Assembly: GCA_033725935.1 (NCBI GenBank)
Contig: MU867064.1
Location: forward strand, 558,001-622,000
Length of the DNA: 64,000 bases
From: Cladorrhinum sp. PSN259
Taxonomy: Eukaryota > Ascomycota > Sordariomycetes > Sordariales > Podosporaceae
Reading direction: 5' to 3'
The translations under genes and the position numbers were made by a program. The notes below the pieces were generated by a model, which made no database searches, was not told where the DNA came from, and saw only the letters and a program-made list of their open reading frames with translations. Positions 58,228 to 64,000 of this stretch are shown here, piece after piece. The first letter of the stretch is position 1. Each line of letters starts with the position of its first letter.

Positions 58228-59938
58228 ATGGGTGAGGTAATTGGGAACAAGGTTCCTGCGACTTCCTCCTCGAGAGGTATCAACGACCATGCAGCATCCT
58301 CAACCATGAGACCCTCATCAGCACTCGACTTGTTTATCCTCACCTTCAATTGTGCAAAGACATTGATCAATGTACCTGTGTTCTCGGCACATCTTCATGC
58401 AGCATTATCACAGAATGCTACGGGTCTTCCTGATCTTGTTGTCTTGTAGGTTTTCCTTTTTTTCCGAGTCAGTGCTGATGCAAAATGAGTCCATTTGACT
58501 AACTGATGTCATTAGGTCACTTCAGGAGCTAGCGCCAATGTCATATGCCTTCATTGGGTCTTACTTCTTGAATCCCTATTATGCACGCTTCGAGGAGGCC
58601 CTCAATCTTGCTTCAACTCGCCTGTTGGAGACGACGTCAACAGTAGCGGGTAGTTCAAGTTATGGCTCTGAGTATGGCTTGTCACCACAGCCGCCATACA
58701 CTCTCGTGCGGGCCAAGAACGTCGGCATGACTTCCATTCTCATATTTGCTCGGGATCCTACCTCTATATCTCAAATAGAAGAAGCAGAATGCGGATTCGG
58801 CGCCTCAGATATGGGCAACAAGGGGGCGGTTGGACTCCGAGTAACTTGGAGCGGCGGCATGGCCAAGTCAACGGAACTCACCTTTGTTGCTACTCACCTG
58901 GCTGCGATGGAATGGAATCTGAAGAAGCGAAATGCAAACTGGCGCAGTATTGTGGCTGGACTTACCTTCAAGAACCCACGCAGCGTCCTTCCTGTGGGAT
59001 TTCCCGCCAACAAACCCCCCGTCTTGCACCTAGACCGTTCCGGTGCGGGCGATCGTGCGCCGCAGCCTCCTCGCGCTGGGTCAGTCGATAGTTCCGAGGC
59101 CGAAGAGGAGGAAGACGAACGACTTTTATATTCTCCCTCCTCAAGCTTCTCTTCCTCGGATGCTTCAGAACAGCTCACACCATCTCAATCCGCTGCATTG
59201 CAAGACATCTCAATATTCAAGCCCAGCTCCCATCTTTTCGTCGCAGGAGACCTTAACTACCGAATCTCATCAACTACACCACCTCCCTTGTCACAGTTCC
59301 CTTCGTTCGACCCTGATTCACCGAATCATTACTCACACTTCTTTGAGCGAGACCAGCTGACGCACGAGCGGCTGGCGGGAAGGACGTTCCACGGTATGGA
59401 GGAGGCGCCGGTTACGTTTGGACCTACCTACAAGTTTGACGTGCTGGATTCCCCCAAGGGAGCAGTCAATGAAGCTGCGGTACGGAAGGGGAGCAAAGTG
59501 AACGGTGTTCCCGAAGTCCCGTGGAAGTTTGCTCCGCACAGGTGGCCTGGTTGGTGTGATCGAGTATTATTTTCGGCGGCAGAGGGAAATGGAGAAGATG
59601 AGGGAGTAGAGGTTGAAGGGTATGATGCGTTCCCTGTTTTGGGCAGCTCGGATCATAGACCTGTCTGGTTTCGGGCCAAGGTGCCGGTTTTGGGAGTAGT
59701 CCAGGAGAATAGGGGTAAGGAGTTAAAAGGGGCTGAGCTGGGGAGCCAGCACCCAAGAAGAAAGAACTTGCCGGTCCCAGTTGATGTGGACGCTTGGCAG
59801 AGGAGGAGGGTTGCGAGGAGGAAGGAAATGGTTGTCGGGTGGTCGGCTTTTGTGTGGAGTACGCAGGAGGGCGCGATGGTGTTGGCTACGGTGTTGTTGA
59901 TGGTTCTGGGGAGTTGTTGGTTGTTGAGAGGGTGGTGA
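58228..59938 (+). CDS. Inositol-polyphosphate 5-phosphatase, tail-anchored (Inp54-like)
   Basis: Removes the 5-phosphate of PtdIns(4,5)P2 or related inositides. Exons 58228-58445 and 58516-59938 join in phase 2 across a 70-bp gtaggt...ttag intron, giving 546 residues. The IPPc fold is shown by LFILTFNCAKTLI, SLQELAP after the join (the catalytic-metal Glu in QE), CGFGASDMGNKGAVGLRV, FVATHLAAMEWNLKKRN, LFVAGDLNYRIS, FGPTYKF, WPGWCDRVLF and GSSDHRPVWFRAKV. These include both 5-phosphatase signatures. A Ser/acid-rich insert (SSEAEEEEDERLLYSPSSSFSSSDASEQ) lies between THLAA and GDLNYR. A final hydrophobic helix (AMVLATVLLMVLGSCWLL) followed by RGW indicates a C-terminal tail anchor, as in yeast Inp54, which sits on the ER. 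Substrate preference is inferred. Confidence 0.92.
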
Positions 59939-61314
59939 CTTGAATAAATCCGCGACCAATCTTTTGTTTTCCCTATTTCGTCTTTCATATGGGCACAAAT
60001 ATGGTTTTTTTATCGGGTGGGGATAGAACGGGTTTCTTATTTTTATCTTTCTTCATTCTGGTGAGATTGAGGAGTTTTGGCGGTATTAAAGCAAAGCAGG
60101 TGGATGTTATTTCGGCTCGCCAAACACAGAAAGGATTACCTACCTTACATACGTACATAGCTGACATTAGCTTAATGGTGTAATAAGATTCCTACTCAGC
60201 CTTTTGGCTATAACATACTGTTTTGTTTCTCGTGGCATGCGACTGCATCTCGAGATTAGATTGCCTTTTCGGCGGAATATGTTGGTTTTGTCCAATGCTC
60301 AGGGTTTGAACATGTCTCACCATGAGTGCATTTCTCCATGCTATGCACTGTACATACTGTACGCGTAGTACAGCATCAGTAAACGTCTCCACGGCAGCCT
60401 CCCGCCCACCCACCGTCAGATCTTGGGTCAAGTTATCCGCACCGCTTCCGAACCTTTTAACCTTAAGTTTCTTACTAAGGCTCTCCCAGCCCTTTGGGAC
60501 ACACCCTTAGTTTGTACTTGTGGGACAATAGTCGTGCCACTGGGACCAAGCAGGCGAAACTTCTGACCTGTCACTTTCCGACGTCATGGTCATTGATCTT
60601 ATTTTTGCACGTCTGTCCGATACATACACACACCAATACGCCTACACTGAACCTTCCAGCAAACATTCATAGCATATGCTTTCGCACGTCGTATATTCTG
60701 TCCGGCTGTTTCCATAGCGGAATAAATCTTTGTACCCTATATATATATCTATATGTGCAATACCTGCCTGCCCTTTTCAAGTACGATACACCCCTTGGAC
60801 ACCCTTCGCACCAACCAACCGCTCGCATACCTCCGTACAACACCAACGACCATTGGTATAAAACAGCCTTGAAAAACGCCCGAAAAACCCAACAAAACAC
60901 GTCGTCTCTCGTTTCTTCATCTCCCTGTCATAGGGAAGAGTTCGATCTCAGCCCTGTTTCATATTCATATGTCTCCTAACCAGTAGAGAAAAATAGAAGA
61001 AAAAGACTGGTCCTAACCCCAAACCACCCTTCCCTAGAAAAAAGAAGGATAAAAAAAAGAAAGAAAGATAAATGCGCGCTTGACTCAGGCGCTTGCTTGT
61101 AGTATGTAAGATCCTCCCTCCAAAACCACAGAACTGCGATAATGTTATTCTCACAACCTAATGAACCAGAAAGAAAGTTACCCAAAGGAGAAGAGAAACC
61201 AAACGATAAACGAAACAGAGGTGGAAGAAGAAACAGAAAAAGAAAAAACTCCATGCCACGCCCTACTTCCTTTCCGCCATCCAAACCCCGGGTTACGCGA
61301 CGCGACGCTAATGA
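59939..61314. other. Convergent 3' intergenic, 1.4 kb
   Basis: Lies between the 5-phosphatase gene (+) and PKA (-). No gene seen. A 6-bp perfect hairpin CTGTAC-GCGTA-GTACAG is at 60357-60373, and A-rich tracts are near 61035-61075 and 61180-61250. Confidence 0.5.
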
Positions 61315-62449
61315 TCAAAAGTCCTTGAAATACTCATCATACCTTCTCACCATCTCGTCTGTGTACTCGTCCCATGTCGCGTCCTCCTCGGGATAGATAT
61401 CAAAACACTGCGCATCGCCTGGATACCTGACAGGAGGGACTATCGGTCCCTGGTTCCTCCTTTGCAGGATGGCATCCCAATCAACCCCAGCAAAGAACGG
61501 ATGTGCCTTCACCATTGCTGCGCCTCCGCTGATATTCCCTAGGCGCCGGGACCGATCAACGGTGCAGAACTGTCGTATAATATCCTTGGCTGCGTCGCTG
61601 ATTTGTGGTTCCTGAGGGAAGGCTACGGGCTTCTCGACGATCCTGTCGTGCAAGGAAAAGAGGTGTGAGTGCATGGTAATGACAGAAAGGAAAGGGAGGA
61701 TGAAAGCTTACTGTTTGTAGATTTCGATTGGGTTTTGGTGCCAGAACGGTGGATAACCGGTGAGGAACTCGTATATCAAGATGCCCAGGGCCCACCAGTC
61801 CACTGCCGTCGTATGTCCATTGTTATGGATAACTTCTGGGGCGAGATATTCTGGGGTCCCACAGAGGGTGTATGTTTCAACTGGATGATCGTTCTCATTG
61901 TTTCCTAACCGCTTGGCGAACCCAAAATCTACGAGCTTGATGTGGCCCTCGGCATCGAGGAGTAAATTCTCAGGCTTCATATCGCGGTATGCAATGCCTC
62001 CTTGTTGTTCGTGAAGATATTCAAGAACCAGAACGATTTCTGCGGCATAAAACCGAGCCATATCCTCATCGAAACGTCGGAACTTGCGCAGGTACGTAAA
62101 AAGTTCACCCCCTGGGATGTAATCTAACAAGATGTAAAGAAAGTCATGGTCGGAGAAGGAGCCGAGGAAGTTGGTGATGAAGGGGTGCCCCGAGACGTCT
62201 GAGAGGATCTGTCGTTCGTGGCGTACATGGTCGATTTGCTTGAGCTTGATGACCTCGGTCTTGCGCAGTATCTTGAGAGCATAGACCTTGCTGCGATCAT
62301 CATCTGTGCCGTGCGAGGGTCGAACTAGACAGACTCGCGCGAACGTTCCCGTTCCCAGGGTTCGTACCCTCTGAAAGTCAGACAGCGCAAGCTTGCTAGA
62401 TGCCGGATCGAAAGGCTCGCTGTTCTCGTCTCTCCTTGGCTGTTGCTGT

Positions 62450-62504
<55 letters not shown>

Positions 62505-62619
62505 TTTGTTGTTGTTGAGCAGCAGCCGCGGCGGCCATGGCTTTTGCTTGCAATGGGTGAAGGCCAACCGAGATAGGCGGAGAGGGGAGGGCCTGTGAGT
62601 GCGCAACTGTCGCCGCCAT
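61315..62619 (-). CDS. cAMP-dependent protein kinase catalytic subunit, second fungal type (PkaC2-like)
   Basis: AGC kinase released by cAMP from the regulatory subunit. Minus-strand exons 62619-61712 and 61642-61315, with a 69-bp gtaagc...acag intron in phase 2, give 411 residues. The N-terminus (1-75) has Ala and Gln runs, including about 25 near-continuous Gln interrupted by one Lys. Kinase motifs: LGTGTFARVCLV, ALKILRK, HERQIL, IAYRDMKPENLLL (Met where most PKAs have Leu), VDFGFAKR, an inserted acidic stretch NNENDHPVE, then ETYTLCGTPEYLAPEV with the activation-loop Thr. DWWALGILIYEFLTGYPPF follows. The C-terminus ends YFKDF, the AGC hydrophobic motif FxxF at the very end, as in PKA. KLVDFGFAKR plus the insert match the divergent second PKA (PkaC2/CpkB) as I recall it. 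Its role is usually minor or redundant with the main PKA. Confidence 0.92.
62430..62520 (-). repeat. CAG/CAA (polyglutamine) repeat in the PKA gene
   Basis: About 90 bp of mixed CAG and CAA codons on the minus strand, read as TTG/CTG on the plus strand, coding for a Gln tract broken by one Lys. The codon mixture suggests moderate stability. Length probably varies among strains. Confidence 0.85.
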
Positions 62620-64000
62620 TGTGAGTTTAGGATGGCGAACAAGTGTGTGACAAGAATATCAATTTAGAGGAGCGGGATTGCGGAATGCGGAACGCGGGAT
62701 GCGCAGGTAGGGGGCGAGAAGAGGGGTCGCAGGTGGTCTAAAGAGAGATGAGCCCAGCCTCAAGGTTGCAGATATCGAGGCCGGGCTGAAGGAACTAGCG
62801 CTACGCAATAGGTGGTAGTGGTATGTGCGTAGTAGGAGAAGGCAAAGATGGAGGGGGGGAAGACAATGGAGTCTGCGCTTCGAGGCCGTGGGGTTCGGCG
62901 AGAGGCGGGCGAGAACGTGGGGTCGTGGGAACAAGGACGGGAGGAGGGGTGTCGAGGAGCAGATCGATCAGAGGAACCCCGGCCACATGTTCATTGCCAT
63001 AGTACTATGGTAGAGGAGGGATGTAGGGCGGATATGACGTTTGGCTGCAGGTGATACACTGTGTATGTAGCATTGGCAAATCAGAATACCTTATAGCCGA
63101 GGGTCGAGAGGATTCGATGAAGCTCTTGAAACGAAAGCGGGGCAGACAGACGGGTGATCCAAAACCGAGATGCCAAGACCAGAGGCCCAAAAGAGTGCAA
63201 GTGAGGAAGAGAGGAAGAGGGAGAGAGACACACGCAGAGCTCCTCACAACAAAGTTCTGCTCATCAAAGAACGAGAGCATAGACAGGAAAAACACAGTGA
63301 TAGGAATGACAAAACGCTATCTGAACCCAAAACACCCGGATGCAGCGCTAGATGGGTGGCATACTGGGTCCTTGCTTGAACTTGGAAACTGCCCTGGGGT
63401 TCGGGAGCACTGTATCAAACATGGAGAATCCCTGAAGACGACGTTGGAGGAGATCCACAGCCAGCCAGCCATTCTTGCTTCCTTTCGAGTCTGTTCGTTC
63501 CAGGTTCCATCAAAAGTCTCTACAGGTCATTCTGTAGATCAACTTAACTCAGGAATGCATTTAGAGATTTTTTCGACTTGGTAACGTGCATACATACTTA
63601 TCGCCTTGCCCAAGAATTGTCGCTTGAATCAGTCTGTTGACATGGACTGAGTGTCTTGTGCATGACTGAGCGGGCTGAACGACAGCTTCGTTTTCGATTT
63701 CGGTTGATAACTCGAAAACCAAGGAATATAAACATCGTGAAGGATCTGGGAATGGTCTGTGGTAGTCGTGAAACAACCTGGAATCAGAGGCAGGTGGACA
63801 GGGGCTTGCCTTTCAGGGTTGCCAGGGTTAGGTTAGTGTGCTGGCTCCACTTATAGCATGCCTCCGGCAGGCTTCTTCCGGTTCCATCGGCCACCAGCAT
63901 CAACGTGCGGGCTGTCAAGAGCACTGCAACTGCACTGCATTGATTGTCATTGGGCGACCACCATCAACCACACCTTAGCCCGTCCCATCAGCCGCACACC
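62620..64000. promoter_or_regulatory. Upstream region of the PKA gene
   Basis: 1.4 kb with no recognised gene up to the window edge. The first 400 bases are G/A-rich on the plus strand, so pyrimidine-rich in the sense of the PKA gene, which fits a promoter and 5' leader. Confidence 0.5.

Noticed and set aside
60190..60240. Stretch CTCAGCCTTTTGGCTA resembling the 5' hairpin of U2 snRNA
   Set aside because: Only about 15 nt match. The branch-point recognition sequence GUAGUA and the Sm site do not follow, so it is probably chance.
60357..60373. Perfect 6-bp hairpin CTGTAC-GCGTA-GTACAG as a possible terminator or regulatory RNA
   Set aside because: Stems this short are expected by chance, and it is not placed next to a 3' end.
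1..64000. CRISPR arrays, prokaryotic operons, complete transposons, secondary-metabolite cluster, strong RIP-type AT-rich blocks
   Set aside because: The genome is eukaryotic, no terminal repeats or transposase/reverse-transcriptase motifs were seen, there are no backbone biosynthetic enzymes, and no long AT-rich stretch stands out.

Overview
The window is nuclear DNA of a filamentous ascomycete (Pezizomycotina, most likely Sordariomycetes or Leotiomycetes). The evidence is short introns (about 50-180 bp) with gtaNgt/gtgag donors, a gene density of roughly one per 3 kb on both strands, fungus-restricted families (PTH11/SAT4-type rhodopsin-like receptor, DUF3433 membrane protein, Pal1, Ssz1, a second PKA catalytic subunit), and a dispersed single 5S rRNA gene whose sequence is close to the Neurospora type as I remember it. 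I did not determine the species.

Layout. 1-3.6 kb: no convincing gene. 3.6-5.4 kb: PTH11-like seven-helix receptor (+). 8.2-9.9 kb: a 557-residue Ser/Pro-rich orphan (+). 11.1-12.9 kb: mitochondrial 2-methylcitrate dehydratase (-). 14.8-17.4 kb: DUF3433 membrane protein (+). 18.2-19.0 kb: Lsb1/Pin3-like SH3 protein with a GC-AG intron (+). 19.9-21.3 kb: orphan membrane protein (+). 21.7 kb: 5S rRNA (+). 22.7-24.9 kb: RBR ubiquitin ligase with a long coiled coil (-). 26.7-29.4 kb: Pop1 of RNase P/MRP (-). 30.6-32.3 kb: NT-C2 domain protein (+). 32.7-34.6 kb: Ssz1 Hsp70 (-), divergent from exosome subunit Rrp40 (+, 35.3-36.1 kb). 36.9-39.2 kb: a protein with an N-terminal transmembrane anchor and three C-terminal C2H2 zinc fingers (-). 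41.6-43.0 kb: secreted double-fasciclin protein (+). 43.2-44.3 kb: RecA/Rad51-paralogue-like protein without a P-loop (-). 45.8-47.9 kb: Pal1 (-). 47.9-55.0 kb: a 7-kb stretch without a recognisable gene. 55.0-56.4 kb: casein kinase I (+). 58.2-59.9 kb: tail-anchored Inp54-like inositol-polyphosphate 5-phosphatase (+). 61.3-62.6 kb: PKA catalytic subunit of the second fungal type, with a polyglutamine tract (-).

Together these are mostly conserved housekeeping and signalling genes, not a secondary-metabolite or defence cluster. Four of them (Pop1, Ssz1, Rrp40 and the 5S rRNA gene) serve RNA processing or translation within about 15 kb. Others concern signalling and morphogenesis (receptor, PKA, CK1, 5-phosphatase, Pal1, SH3 protein). 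The most unusual item is the membrane-anchored C2H2 protein, which looks like a candidate dormant transcription factor. The next most interesting are the P-loop-less Rad51-like protein, the non-canonical and very short exon/intron arrangements (GC-AG intron, 12-nt and 24-nt exons), and the long empty interval upstream of CK1. All exon joins were made by hand from splice consensus, reading frame and family similarity. I had no transcript or database evidence.
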